Shown here piece by piece: positions 9,052 to 17,659 of a stretch of DNA of 63,907 nucleotides (position 1 is its first letter; each line of letters begins with the position of its first letter). A program made the position numbers and the translations under genes. The stretch spans positions 1 through 63,907 of the forward strand of contig JABFSA010000009.1 of assembly GCA_013140775.1 (NCBI GenBank). Reading direction: 5' to 3'. Under the pieces are notes generated by a model that did no database searches, was not told where the DNA came from, and worked only from the letters and a program-made list of their open reading frames with translations. Origin of the DNA: Acidobacteriota bacterium (GTDB lineage Bacteria; Acidobacteriota; Vicinamibacteria; Vicinamibacterales; UBA2999).

Positions 9052-10291
9052 TCATGTGACTCTGCACGGTCCACTCGAGCCGGGGGGCGAGTGCTCCGCG
9101 CTTCAACTGCCCACCATCGTCCCGACCGTAGGCCATGAACGTGAGGGCATTGTCGAGCACCACTTTCGTTTCCTTCACCAGGAAGGTGTATACCGTCACG
9201 TTCACCGTGTAGGTGGTCTCGGCAAGGAGGTCTGCGGGGATCTTGACGAACAGATCGACCACGCCACGATGGTCGGCGACAAACGTCTCGGCCTGTGTCG
9301 ATCGGAAGACGAGCACGCGTTTGGCGTAGAGATCGATAAACCCGCGAAGCGTGGCTCCCGGCTTTCTGACCTTCAGCCTGATTCGGACGTAGATGTCCTC
9401 GCTCGTCGGGGCGGCGCCAATCTCTTCGCGCAGCGTGTTGAGCAGTCGGACCGATGCCACTTCGGCGACGACATTGGCGTGCCGTCCCGTCCGCTCACCC
9501 GCGCCAGACTCACGGCCATACCCTCTGAGGGCTGCGTCCTCGTACTGAGCGACCACGCGGTCCGGCTCGCCATCGGCCATGACCTCGCCCTTGTCGATCC
9601 AGATAATCCGGTGACACAAACGCGCCACGGCAGCCATGTCGTGCGAGACGAACAACACCGTCAGACCGCGCGCCGATTCGTCGGCGACGCGCTGGAGACA
9701 GCGTTCCTGAAACGCGATGTCGCCGACGGCGAGAATCTCATCCGCCAGAAGGATGTCGGGCTGCATGTTCATCGCGACCGAAAACGCCAGGCGCAGATAC
9801 ATGCCGCTCGAGAACTGGCGGATCGGGTTGTCGGTGAAGTCGTCCAGCTCGGCGAACCTGATGATCTCCGGAATGCGGCTGAGGGCCTCCTGGCGAGAGA
9901 TCCCGTGCATCGCCGCATTCATCAGGATGTTGTCGGTCGCGGAGAAGTCTGGATTGAACCCCGCGCCCAACTCGAGGAGCGACACGACGCGGCCGAATCC
10001 AGTGACCCGTCCCTCCGTGGGTCGCGTCACGCGGGCAATGATCTTGAGGAGCGTGGACTTGCCGGCCCCGTTGGCTCCGATGATGCCGAGGATCATGCCC
10101 TGCGGCACCGTGAAAGACGCGTGACGGAGCGCCCACAGGTCCTGGCCTCCGCCGGGCCGTCCCGGAAGGAGCAGGCGCGGGACGGGCACGCGTGCCACGC
10201 CGAGATTGATCGTTTTCCGCGGTTCGGCGGCAGCCTTCTTCGACGGAATGACGTACCGTTTGCCGAGGTCTTCGACGATCAGGCTGTCCAT
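9020..10291 (-). CDS. Polysaccharide ABC exporter ATPase with C-terminal domain (Wzt-like)
   Basis: 423 aa. The nucleotide-binding domain covers residues about 1-260, with Walker A GANGAGKST at 72-80, the signature FSSGMYLRLAFS, Walker B ILLADEILAVGD and an H-loop FVSHDM. About 50 residues lie before Walker A, longer than in a minimal ABC ATPase. The C-terminal ~150 residues are beta-rich with no ABC motifs. This matches the carbohydrate-binding Wzt C-domain that, in the E. coli O8/O9a type of system, recognises the capped end of the polymer before export. It is followed by two permease genes. The adjacent methyltransferase could supply such a terminal cap, which is an inference from context. 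Confidence 0.88.
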   Translation of the reverse strand: MDSLIVEDLGKRYVIPSKKAAAEPRKTINLGVARVPVPRLLLPGRPGGGQDLWALRHASFTVPQGMILGIIGANGAGKSTLLKIIARVTRPTEGRVTGFGRVVSLLELGAGFNPDFSATDNILMNAAMHGISRQEALSRIPEIIRFAELDDFTDNPIRQFSSGMYLRLAFSVAMNMQPDILLADEILAVGDIAFQERCLQRVADESARGLTVLFVSHDMAAVARLCHRIIWIDKGEVMADGEPDRVVAQYEDAALRGYGRESGAGERTGRHANVVAEVASVRLLNTLREEIGAAPTSEDIYVRIRLKVRKPGATLRGFIDLYAKRVLVFRSTQAETFVADHRGVVDLFVKIPADLLAETTYTVNVTVYTFLVKETKVVLDNALTFMAYGRDDGGQLKRGALAPRLEWTVQSHMNARKKRKSLA

Positions 10292-10308
10292 TGGAGTGTG
10301 GGCCGTGC

Positions 10309-11352
10309 TCAGTGCAGCTCGCGCTTGCCGGTCTTCGTGACGATCGGAATGTCACGCATCCAGAGCTGCTTCTCCCACCAGGGCCTGTTGGCGGTGTACC
10401 ACGCGATCGTGCGATCGAGGCCCGCCTCGAAGTTAACAGATGGGTGCCAGCCGATCAGCTGTTGGGCCTTGCTGGCATCGGCGGTGTGCCGAAACACCTG
10501 ACCGGGACGGTCCCCGACGTACGAGATCGTCGCGTCTGGACGATTCATCCGCCGGGCGACGAGCGGCGCGAGATCGGCCAGCGAAATACTGTGGCCAGAG
10601 CCGAGATTGATGACCTCTCCCGCGACGCGTGTGAGGTCGCAGTGTGCCAGACAGTCGAGTGCCCGGCAGGTATCCTCGACAAACGTGTAGTCCCGCGCGG
10701 CTGAGCCGTCCCCGTGCACACGCAACGGCTCGCCCAGCAGGCAGCTCGTGATGAATCGCGGAATCACCTTTTCGAGGTGCTGCCGTGGCCCGAACTGATT
10801 GAAGGGGCGCACGATGATGGCGGGCAGACCGTACGTCGCAAAGTACGAATACACGAGCCGGTCTGCCCCGGCCTTCGCGCTTGCGTACGGGCTCATCGGC
10901 ATCAACGGCGAGTCTTCGTCCATCAGTGGGGCGCGAGCCGTGCCGTACACCTCAGAGGTGGAGATGTGAATGAAGCGATCGATCCCCTTCGCGTGCTTAA
11001 GCACCGAGTTGGCGACGACCTGTGTCCCCAGCACGTCGGTTTCGAAGAAATGGTAGTTGTCGTAGATCGAACGCGTCACATGCGTCTCAGCGGCAAAGTG
11101 CACAACGACGTCTGCCTGTTCCACCAGCGAATCCACGAGCGACGCGTTCCGGACATCGCCGTACCAGAACTGCAGGCGCCCGTTTTGAGCGCTGGAGCCG
11201 TAGTTCAACTCACCCGGCAGGTTCTCCAGACTGCCCGCATATGTCAGAACGTCCAGGATCAGAATTCGGTAATCCGGGTAGGTGTCGTACAGGTGATGAA
11301 CGAAGTTGCTGCCGATGAAACCGGCGCCACCGGTGACGAGAAACGTCTTCAC
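10309..11352 (-). CDS. rfbB: dTDP-glucose 4,6-dehydratase
   Basis: 347 aa from the GTG at 11352; a longer ATG start at 11388 would add 12 unlikely residues and overlap the WbqC gene. The extended SDR fold shows TGGAGFIGSNF at the N-terminus for NAD binding, DVRNASLV and HFAAETHVTRSI. It also has the active-site block ISTSEVYG followed by a YxxxK pair in SPYASAKAGAD. It converts dTDP-glucose to dTDP-4-keto-6-deoxyglucose, the branch point for rhamnose and for 4-amino-6-deoxysugars. No rmlC or rmlD is nearby. A DegT aminotransferase and an acetyltransferase are in the same operon, which favours a 4-amino-sugar product. The enzyme could act on another NDP-glucose. Confidence 0.9.
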   Translation of the reverse strand: MKTFLVTGGAGFIGSNFVHHLYDTYPDYRILILDVLTYAGSLENLPGELNYGSSAQNGRLQFWYGDVRNASLVDSLVEQADVVVHFAAETHVTRSIYDNYHFFETDVLGTQVVANSVLKHAKGIDRFIHISTSEVYGTARAPLMDEDSPLMPMSPYASAKAGADRLVYSYFATYGLPAIIVRPFNQFGPRQHLEKVIPRFITSCLLGEPLRVHGDGSAARDYTFVEDTCRALDCLAHCDLTRVAGEVINLGSGHSISLADLAPLVARRMNRPDATISYVGDRPGQVFRHTADASKAQQLIGWHPSVNFEAGLDRTIAWYTANRPWWEKQLWMRDIPIVTKTGKRELH

Positions 11353-11365
11353 TGGACGCCTCACT

Positions 11366-12100
11366 CTACCGTATGCCGGGGAAGGCAATCAACGGAGCCT
11401 CGTCACCACAATTGAGCAGAAGATCCAGCGCGGAGAGATACGGCACGAATGCCCCGTGCTGCTGCGGATACACGGGATGGGTGTAGCGTTGCCACTCCAC
11501 CGCAATGCCGTGGCGTGCGAACAGCTCGACGTCGAGATACGTCTGCGCGGCGTCCCCACTCACATAGGTGGTCGCGCCAAAGTGCCGGCAGATGTTCACG
11601 AGCCGCTCGCTGCGATCACCGTTGATGCCCAGGCGTGACGACCGCTCGATCCGTGGTTGCAGGTGCAGCCACCTGGCCATGAGATCGACACAGGCCAGAT
11701 CGAGGTCCACGAGGTGCGTCCACTCACGCTGGAGCAGCGTCTCGAGCTCTGGCAGATACCGATCGACGAATGGAGCACGCGCGTAAGCCTGGCGCACGCT
11801 GGCGAGATGCTTCCTGGCCCACGGCGTCCGACGATCGATCTCAACGTCGAGAATCTTCGCGAATCCCGTCCCGCTGTGCAGAACAGGAACCGTCAGCCAC
11901 AGTGGTCCGCTCTGTGTCTTGATCCGGTTTCGATTGCGCCATCCGTTCTTGTCGTACTGCACATCGTCGTAATAGACGAACACGTCAGCGCGATGCAGCT
12001 GATCGAAGAAGCCGAGCCACGGGAGATAACCGGGCTGCAAGACGACGATGGTGGTGCCTCGAGGTGGGCTCTCGGATGACGGCCCGAACTTTTGCGTCAT
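11366..12100 (-). CDS. WbqC family protein
   Basis: 244 aa. The N-terminal block VVLQPGYLPWLGFFDQLHRADVF and the following YYDDVQYDKNGWRNRNRIK are characteristic of the WbqC-like family found in O-antigen clusters. The conserved His/Asp/Asn residues suggest an enzyme, but no member has a firmly established reaction known to me. In O-antigen loci the family often sits with 4-amino-4,6-dideoxysugar genes, which fits this operon. The ATG overlaps the upstream stop as ATGA, so translation is coupled to the flippase-like protein. Confidence 0.85.
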   Translation of the reverse strand: MTQKFGPSSESPPRGTTIVVLQPGYLPWLGFFDQLHRADVFVYYDDVQYDKNGWRNRNRIKTQSGPLWLTVPVLHSGTGFAKILDVEIDRRTPWARKHLASVRQAYARAPFVDRYLPELETLLQREWTHLVDLDLACVDLMARWLHLQPRIERSSRLGINGDRSERLVNICRHFGATTYVSGDAAQTYLDVELFARHGIAVEWQRYTHPVYPQQHGAFVPYLSALDLLLNCGDEAPLIAFPGIR

Positions 12101-13065
12101 GCGGACGTGGGTACCACACGCGACGCACGAGGTTGCCGCAGCCAGAACACCAGCCCGATCAGACTCGCGATGATGAGGTGGGCATACGTCAGCAACGACA
12201 TCGCAACGGCCAGCTCCGGAGAGATGCCTATCGGCGCCAGCAGCGCGACATGCAGCTGTTCACGCAGCCCCAGGCCGTTGAGGGAGATCGGGAGATTGCT
12301 GAGAACGGCCGTCGCTGACACCACCGCAAACACCGCGATGGCCGACTGAATGGGTACGCCCTGGAGCGATGCGAACCGCATGTATACACCCGTGACCGCG
12401 GCGATATACCCGGCAACCACCAGCGCTGCCTTGACGACAATTTCCGGATGCCGGAGTGGCATGGCCATGTCCAGTCGCAGCCGCTGCAGACGTTCGGCCA
12501 GCTTCACCGCACCGGTGCCCATCCACGAGATTCGCTTTGCGAGACCGCCTGTACCGACGCCCGTCGTCACGAGAATGATGACGACAGCGACGGCGATACC
12601 GGCGCACGCCATCTGAGCCGCCACCAGACGGGGCGCAGTCACCGGGCTCGCCGCCAGCGCGATCACCGCCAGCAGGGCGAGCCATCCTACGCCCAGCAGT
12701 CGATCGATCACGACCGATGCCGCAATACGCTGGCGGCCGTGATCCTGGCCCAGGTAGTAGACCTTGGCGACATCCCCGCCCACCGTTGAAGGCAGGAAGT
12801 TGTTGACGAAGATCCCGACAAAATACTGTCGGACGACACTCGAGAGAGGAAGTGCCACACCCGACGCCGTGAGCAACAGTCGCCAGCGCCACGCGTAGGC
12901 GACCTGACCAGCCAGCATGACCGCGAGGGCCGTGACATAAAAAGCCAGGGGCGCCTTCGCGAAGAGGGTCACGAACGCGGCCATGTCGAGATTCCTGCCC
13001 AGGAGTACCAACAGCACTGCCGTCACGACGACCTGCGCGATAAGCCAGCCGGTACGACCCTTCAT
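12097..13065 (-). CDS. Flippase-like / lysylphosphatidylglycerol synthase TM domain protein
   Basis: 322 aa from the ATG at 13065 (an in-frame TTG at 13080 is possible). The protein is almost entirely hydrophobic with about eight membrane helices. It holds the family block FVNNFLPSTVGGDVAKVYYLG around residues 85-105 and a NLPISLNGLGLREQL segment near residue 270. Both are typical of the LPG-synthase-TM / UPF0104 family (YbhN, AglD relatives). The soluble MprF aminoacyl-transferase domain is absent, so lysyl-lipid synthesis is not predicted. A role in lipid-linked sugar handling at the inner membrane is inferred from the operon. Confidence 0.85.
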   Translation of the reverse strand: MKGRTGWLIAQVVVTAVLLVLLGRNLDMAAFVTLFAKAPLAFYVTALAVMLAGQVAYAWRWRLLLTASGVALPLSSVVRQYFVGIFVNNFLPSTVGGDVAKVYYLGQDHGRQRIAASVVIDRLLGVGWLALLAVIALAASPVTAPRLVAAQMACAGIAVAVVIILVTTGVGTGGLAKRISWMGTGAVKLAERLQRLRLDMAMPLRHPEIVVKAALVVAGYIAAVTGVYMRFASLQGVPIQSAIAVFAVVSATAVLSNLPISLNGLGLREQLHVALLAPIGISPELAVAMSLLTYAHLIIASLIGLVFWLRQPRASRVVPTSA

Positions 13066-13090
13066 CGACAGCGAGTCCAACTGACGGACA

Positions 13091-13909
13091 TCAACGCTCG
13101 ACTCTCCCCCGGCCGCGATCGGCCCGACGACCGAGCACCATCCACTGCACCCACCAGTACACGATGTCGCGGATCGACGCCAGGATCACACGGGGCCTCG
13201 TACCTTTACCCCGGCCCTGCTGGCGCTTCACGAACGGCACAGGCACCTGCTTGAAGACCGCGCCGCGCCACCAGGTTTTCAACAGGCACTCTGGGTTCGT
13301 AAACGCGCTCTCCGTCTCGAGCCTGACGGACTGTATGAGCGCACGCGGATATACGGTTACGTTCTGGTAGTCATCGAGTGGCAACCGGAACAGAGTGCGA
13401 ACCAGGCGGTAGTTCACCACCGACACGAGCCCCTTATACGCGTTGTCCGATCGGTGTGCGACCATTCCACGCGCAGTCGTTGTGTCCACACGAACACCCT
13501 GGAGGACGTCTACGACTTGCAGATCATTAAGGGCCCGAGCGAGGTACCTGATGTCGTAGGCCCAGTCCACCGTCTGCCAGAACACATAGTCCTTCGTCGC
13601 AAGCGAGATCGCCCGCTTCGTGTTGAATCCGGAGCCGCGATTACGGTCGTTCCTGTAGACCTTCAGCCACGGCCGCGTTCGCTGACACTGCGTGGCGATC
13701 GCCCACGTCCGGTCGGTGCTGCCGTCGTCCAGCAGGATGAGTTCGTAATCGGAGGTCAGCCCTGACAGGAGCGTGCCAGCGCGCTCGATGTATCCCTCGA
13801 TACTCGCCTCTTCGTTCAGCGCCCATCCCAACATCGAAAGACTGAACGGCACACGTGCGGTATCGGGCAGGAGCTCGGGATTGGACCCGCCATTCGTAGA
13901 GGATGGCAT
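13091..13909 (-). CDS. Glycosyltransferase family 2 protein
   Basis: 272 aa from the ATG at 13909, which shares one base with the upstream stop (TGATG). The GT-A fold N-terminal part reads SLSMLGWALNEEASIEGYI and then ELILLDDGSTDRTW, the GT2 nucleotide-binding signature. The usual metal-binding D-x-D is not obvious: the expected site reads FWQTVDWAYD. The C-terminus is basic, with no clear membrane anchor pair. It should transfer a sugar from a nucleotide donor in the cytoplasm, for example onto a polyprenyl carrier. It sits between the asparagine-synthase-like gene and the flippase-like gene. Confidence 0.82.
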   Translation of the reverse strand: MPSSTNGGSNPELLPDTARVPFSLSMLGWALNEEASIEGYIERAGTLLSGLTSDYELILLDDGSTDRTWAIATQCQRTRPWLKVYRNDRNRGSGFNTKRAISLATKDYVFWQTVDWAYDIRYLARALNDLQVVDVLQGVRVDTTTARGMVAHRSDNAYKGLVSVVNYRLVRTLFRLPLDDYQNVTVYPRALIQSVRLETESAFTNPECLLKTWWRGAVFKQVPVPFVKRQQGRGKGTRPRVILASIRDIVYWWVQWMVLGRRADRGRGRVER

Positions 13910-15693
13910 CAGCACAAATACATTTCGTACCACTCCTGAAACACCACCAGCGCCAGGACCTTGTTGACTGTTCTGTAGTCTGCGCCCGGAGCGTACACCT
14001 TCTCGACAAGGCTGGCGACAGCAGAGGAATCGAAGAGGCCGTGCAGGCGAAGCCTGTCCGGAGAAAGCACTTCGCGAACCCACGGCTGCAGGCCGCCAAG
14101 CACCCACTGGGTGATCGGCATGAGAAAGCCTTCCTTGGGCCGCCGGATCATCTCGTCCGGGAAGTACCGGGCCGCGGCACGCTTCAGGATGTATTTCGTT
14201 TCGCCGTTGTGAATCTTGAGGGACCCAGGCAGGCTGGCCACGTACTCGACGACCTCCGTGTCGAGAAATGCGCTCCGGACTTCGAGCGAATGCGCCATCG
14301 AGAGACGATCCACGAACGTGAGCACCTGATCGGGGAAGATACCGTGCCACTCGGCCTCGAGCATTCGATTGAGGGGATCGCGTGCGGTCAGGTGCGCAAA
14401 GGCGCAGCGCACGTGGTCGCGGGTGGACACATGCGCCAGTGCCGCACGAACATCAGGTGAATACAGCGTCCGCTTCTCGTCGTCATCCATCACAAGCAGC
14501 CGGCTGCGCCATTCCCAGTCGGCGCCATCGAGCCCGGGCGGGAGCTGTTCCAATCCTGCCGCCAGCCGGTGTGACAAATAGCTGCCAAACAGCTCGTCGG
14601 CGCCGTCCCCCGCCACAGCGACCTTCACGTACTGAGCCATGCGCTGCGAGAGAAAGTAGGTGGACACAACCCCCGCGAAGGGCTCATCGAACGCCCGGAG
14701 AATTTTTCGAAAACTGGATGGGTAGTCATCCACCTCGATCGTTTCTTCGTGGTGCTCAGTGACGTAGCGCTCGGCGACCCAGTTTGCCCAGCGCCGGTCC
14801 TGTTCCTTTCCCGACGTTGTCGCGCTGTCGGCGTATGTAAGCGTGAATGTCTTGACGGGTGTTCGCGCCATCTCGGCAGCGAGCGCAGTCGTGAGCGACG
14901 AATCGATACCCCCGCTGAGAAAGAACCCCACCGGGACGTCGGACATCAAACGACGGCTGACGGCCTGGCGCATCCGAGCCAGCAACTCATCAACCGCCTC
15001 CGTCTCGTCCGGAACCGGTTGGTCCGATGCGAACGACAGCGTCCAGTAGCGGGAGATCACCGGCTCCGCCCCTGGCCGAAACACGAGACGATGCGCCGGC
15101 GGGAGCATCCGCACGCCCTCGAAGATCGTCAGGGGATGAGGGACGTGCTTGTAGCCCAGGTAGTGGTGCAGCGCCTCGAGATTCAGACGACGTGTAAATC
15201 CCGGGACGACGAGCAGGGCCTTCAACTCGGACGCGAAGTAGAGGGCATCGCGATGCTGCCAGTAGTACAGGGGCTTCTTGCCCATTCGGTCGCGGGCAAG
15301 CAGCCCTACCTGCTGCTGCTCATCCCAGAGAGCCACGGCAAACATACCGTCGATCCGCTCGGGCAGCCGCTCCCCGACCTCTTCCCACAGGTGCGGCAGC
15401 AGCTCAGTGTCAGTCCGAGTAGCCAGACGATGCCCGCGCTCGAGGAGTGCAGGACGCACGACCGGAAAGTTGTAGAGCTCTCCGTTCTGTGCCGCGATGA
15501 CCGTGCCGTCTTCGTTCCTGAGAGGCTGCCGGCCGCCGTGCACGTCGATGATGCTCAGGCGGGTCGCTCCGATCGCGTACCGCTCGCCTGCCTCGATGTG
15601 CCGATCGTCCGGGCCGCGATGATGCAAAGCCTCGAGCATTGCAGGAACCGCCGTGCGGTCGCCGTCGCCGAAGAAACCGGCTATCCCGCACAT
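13909..15693 (-). CDS. asnB: Asparagine synthase (glutamine-hydrolysing), AsnB-like
   Basis: 594 aa. It begins MCGIAGFFG, with the catalytic Cys of the N-terminal class II glutaminase exposed after Met removal. The synthetase half has the pyrophosphate-binding PVGFFLSGGIDSSLT (about residue 255) and a later GDGADELFGSY. All hallmarks of an active ATP-dependent amidotransferase are present. Such genes inside polysaccharide clusters often amidate a sugar carboxylate or an amino-acid substituent rather than supply asparagine. Here it lies mid-operon, directly coupled to a GT2. Plain asparagine synthesis remains possible. Confidence 0.9.
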   Translation of the reverse strand: MCGIAGFFGDGDRTAVPAMLEALHHRGPDDRHIEAGERYAIGATRLSIIDVHGGRQPLRNEDGTVIAAQNGELYNFPVVRPALLERGHRLATRTDTELLPHLWEEVGERLPERIDGMFAVALWDEQQQVGLLARDRMGKKPLYYWQHRDALYFASELKALLVVPGFTRRLNLEALHHYLGYKHVPHPLTIFEGVRMLPPAHRLVFRPGAEPVISRYWTLSFASDQPVPDETEAVDELLARMRQAVSRRLMSDVPVGFFLSGGIDSSLTTALAAEMARTPVKTFTLTYADSATTSGKEQDRRWANWVAERYVTEHHEETIEVDDYPSSFRKILRAFDEPFAGVVSTYFLSQRMAQYVKVAVAGDGADELFGSYLSHRLAAGLEQLPPGLDGADWEWRSRLLVMDDDEKRTLYSPDVRAALAHVSTRDHVRCAFAHLTARDPLNRMLEAEWHGIFPDQVLTFVDRLSMAHSLEVRSAFLDTEVVEYVASLPGSLKIHNGETKYILKRAAARYFPDEMIRRPKEGFLMPITQWVLGGLQPWVREVLSPDRLRLHGLFDSSAVASLVEKVYAPGADYRTVNKVLALVVFQEWYEMYLC

Positions 15694-15720
15694 CGACTGT
15701 GTCCCAGTGTGATCACCACC

Positions 15721-17172
15721 CTATCGCGCCGGAGCATACGTTCCAGGCCTGGCGGCCTCGTGAACGGGTGATTCGGCAACAGGCGCGCGCACGGAAATCG
15801 AGGGGTCGATCACCCGCTCATCGACGGTGTTGTTCGTGACGTCCACGGTGTAGGTGGCTCCCACCACGAAGTCGAATCGATCCTCACGCTTCACCACGGC
15901 GACGTACCGAAACTCGAGCGTACTGCCGGTCAGGCGTGGCAGGGTGCGCGCGTATCGCAACAGTCTGTCGGTGAAGAGCGCGCTGTTGCTGGGGTAGTAC
16001 TTCAGCGTCGTAAACAGCGTGGTCACCGTGATGGATTCCGCGACGTGACCGAAGCGAAGGCCCTCACCCCACGTTGAGATTCGCCTCCTCGACCCGTCTG
16101 GCCGGCATTCGTCGATCTCGATCAGGAAGTTGGTGTGGTCTGCAGAGAACACGCGCCAGACGATGATGCCGAAGGTGTTCGTATAGATCTCGAGTATGCG
16201 CTGCAGCATGCCGGGGAACCGCTTGCGCGCGTAGAGATTGATCGCCAGCCCGACGTGCGCAAAGGGCAACGCCGCCAGGTACACCCACAAGGCAGCCGCG
16301 AGCAGCAGGTTGGCAAACGACGGCGCAAATGCCGTCACCGCGGGTTCGGCTGGTACGCCAAGCGCCGCCAGTGCCGCATCCACCGAACTCCCTGGATAGA
16401 CGTAGATGAGGCAGCAGACCATTACCATTTCGCAGAGGAACCCCAGGCGAATCTGGCTGGCGATGAAGATAAACGTCACGAGGATGAGCATCCCGCCGAC
16501 AAGGCGGGTTGGCGGGAACAGCATCAGGATCGCCGCGATGACCTCGGTTGACCATGCCAGCTCGTTGAATACACGGAACCACCACGCGTCCGGTCGCTGG
16601 CGGCTCCAGAATCGCCACCAGTATCCCCACTCCGGGTTCGCCATGCCGAGCTCCATGCCGTTGTTGGCGCGGTACCCAGCCGAGAACTTGTAGACCCCGG
16701 CAGACAGCATGATGAGCGCGAAGTCTACCTGCAGGACCAGGAGTGCAAGCTCGTGGAGCTGAGGCGCGTAGTATCGCGTGTACTCGATCAGCAGTACCGC
16801 GAGCGCGAGCCAGTTCGCGATGAAACCCGGGGCGCCCATGCCTCGCAGCACGCCGCGCCAGCGCATCTGGATGAAGAAGTAGCGGCAGAGAAGAACGTTG
16901 ATCAGAGCTGCCGGCACGGTCCAGCGTCCCGCGACCAGTGCGAGCGCCGACCCGAACCAGAGCGCGAGCACCACAGGAAGAGCGGCCGGGTTCTGCACCC
17001 AGTCAACACCACGCCCCTGCTGCGCATAGCCGCCCCAGCGTTCGCTGACGAAGAATCGACGCGCCTGCGGCAGAGCCTGGACGAGTGTCGCGGCCACCAG
17101 CAGTCCGTAGGCGGTGCGGATGAACGACTGGGTGGAAAGGCTCAGGTGTGGGAAGACCGAGCCGTCGAGCAT
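15721..17172 (-). CDS. HTTM-like polytopic membrane protein
   Basis: 483 aa from the ATG at 17172, 4 bp after the DCC gene's stop; the longer frame to 17265 overlaps that gene. About nine to ten hydrophobic segments cover residues 15-330, with conserved aromatic/charged loops such as YFFIQMRWRGVLRGMGAPGF and AGVYKFSAGYRANNGMELG. The latter resembles the HTTM (vitamin-K-dependent carboxylase homology) family. The last ~150 residues are soluble and beta-rich. HTTM proteins commonly neighbour DCC-family (DUF393) proteins, exactly as here. The biochemical role is not established. A second HTTM-like protein is at 26944. Confidence 0.7.
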   Translation of the reverse strand: MLDGSVFPHLSLSTQSFIRTAYGLLVAATLVQALPQARRFFVSERWGGYAQQGRGVDWVQNPAALPVVLALWFGSALALVAGRWTVPAALINVLLCRYFFIQMRWRGVLRGMGAPGFIANWLALAVLLIEYTRYYAPQLHELALLVLQVDFALIMLSAGVYKFSAGYRANNGMELGMANPEWGYWWRFWSRQRPDAWWFRVFNELAWSTEVIAAILMLFPPTRLVGGMLILVTFIFIASQIRLGFLCEMVMVCCLIYVYPGSSVDAALAALGVPAEPAVTAFAPSFANLLLAAALWVYLAALPFAHVGLAINLYARKRFPGMLQRILEIYTNTFGIIVWRVFSADHTNFLIEIDECRPDGSRRRISTWGEGLRFGHVAESITVTTLFTTLKYYPSNSALFTDRLLRYARTLPRLTGSTLEFRYVAVVKREDRFDFVVGATYTVDVTNNTVDERVIDPSISVRAPVAESPVHEAARPGTYAPAR

Positions 17173-17176
17173 GTGT

Positions 17177-17578
17177 TCAGTCGAGCCGATTCCGACCTGC
17201 GGGCGGCGCTGGGGGCAATTCGCAGACCTCCGACTCGCAGCCAAAGCTTCGTCGATTCCTGGCAATCCACGCGTATACCTTCGGTCCGATCACCCCGCTG
17301 CCCGGGAAATAGAAGAGCAGGAGCAGCGGCCACATCAGCGGGCTCTCCCAGAGAATGCGCCGGAAGGCGAAGAAGCCTCGCGCCACGGCTCTGTCGGGCG
17401 ACACGACGAACATGGCGTTCTCAAAATCCGCGCTCGCCAGCTCAGGAAACTGCGTGTACACCTGCTGACGCGCATTTGCATCGTGATAGCGCAGCCGTGA
17501 GCGAACGTCGAGCGTACGGCAGACGTCCAGCGCCCGAACGCAGAACCCGCACCCGCCGTCGTAGATCACGTCCACCAT
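17177..17578 (-). CDS. DCC family (DUF393) thiol-disulfide oxidoreductase-like protein
   Basis: 133 aa from the ATG at 17578, preceded by GAGAGA; a TTG at 17596 is an alternative. The N-terminus reads VIYDGGCGFCVRALDVC, carrying the GGCGFC motif that defines the DCC family, whose fold is predicted to be thioredoxin-like. One membrane-prone stretch (PLMWPLLLLFYFPGSGVIG) lies in the C-terminal half. It forms a two-gene unit with the HTTM-like gene that starts 4 bp downstream. Two palindromic repeats separate it from the acetyltransferase gene upstream. Confidence 0.85.
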   Translation of the reverse strand: MVDVIYDGGCGFCVRALDVCRTLDVRSRLRYHDANARQQVYTQFPELASADFENAMFVVSPDRAVARGFFAFRRILWESPLMWPLLLLFYFPGSGVIGPKVYAWIARNRRSFGCESEVCELPPAPPAGRNRLD

Positions 17579-17598
17579 CGTGTCTCTCGGTCTCAATG

Positions 17599-17622
17599 GT
17601 CCGGCTACAGCCGGACACTACG
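17599..17622 (-). repeat. REP-like palindrome with CACTAC flank
   Basis: Read on the minus strand this is a GTAGTG flank followed by the hairpin GTCCGGCTGTAGCCGGAC. The loop reads TGTA instead of TTCA, but the stem is intact. It lies in the gap between the GNAT gene and the DCC gene. Confidence 0.75.
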
Positions 17623-17631
17623 TTAGGAGGA

Positions 17632-17653
17632 CCCGGCTGAAGCCGGACGCTAC
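17632..17653 (-). repeat. REP-like palindrome, second copy in the same gap
   Basis: On the minus strand a GTAGCG flank is followed by TCCGGCTTCAGCCGGG. It is the same family as the element 10 bp away and those at 43607 and 47747. It starts 6 bp upstream of, and outside, the acetyltransferase stop. Confidence 0.75.
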
Positions 17654-17659
17654 TCTCGT

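Noticed and set aside
8918..10501. A 527-codon plus-strand open frame opposite the Wzt-like ATPase gene
   Set aside because: It mirrors a well-supported ABC ATPase on the other strand, has no recognisable domain, and is Arg/His-rich as expected for antisense frames in high-GC DNA.
12097..13065. Lysyl-phosphatidylglycerol synthase (MprF)
   Set aside because: Only the membrane part of the family is present; the aminoacyl transferase domain is missing.
15721..17172. Vitamin-K-dependent gamma-carboxylase activity
   Set aside because: The protein resembles the HTTM membrane core only, and I could not identify the catalytic Lys/His set, so the enzyme name is not justified.
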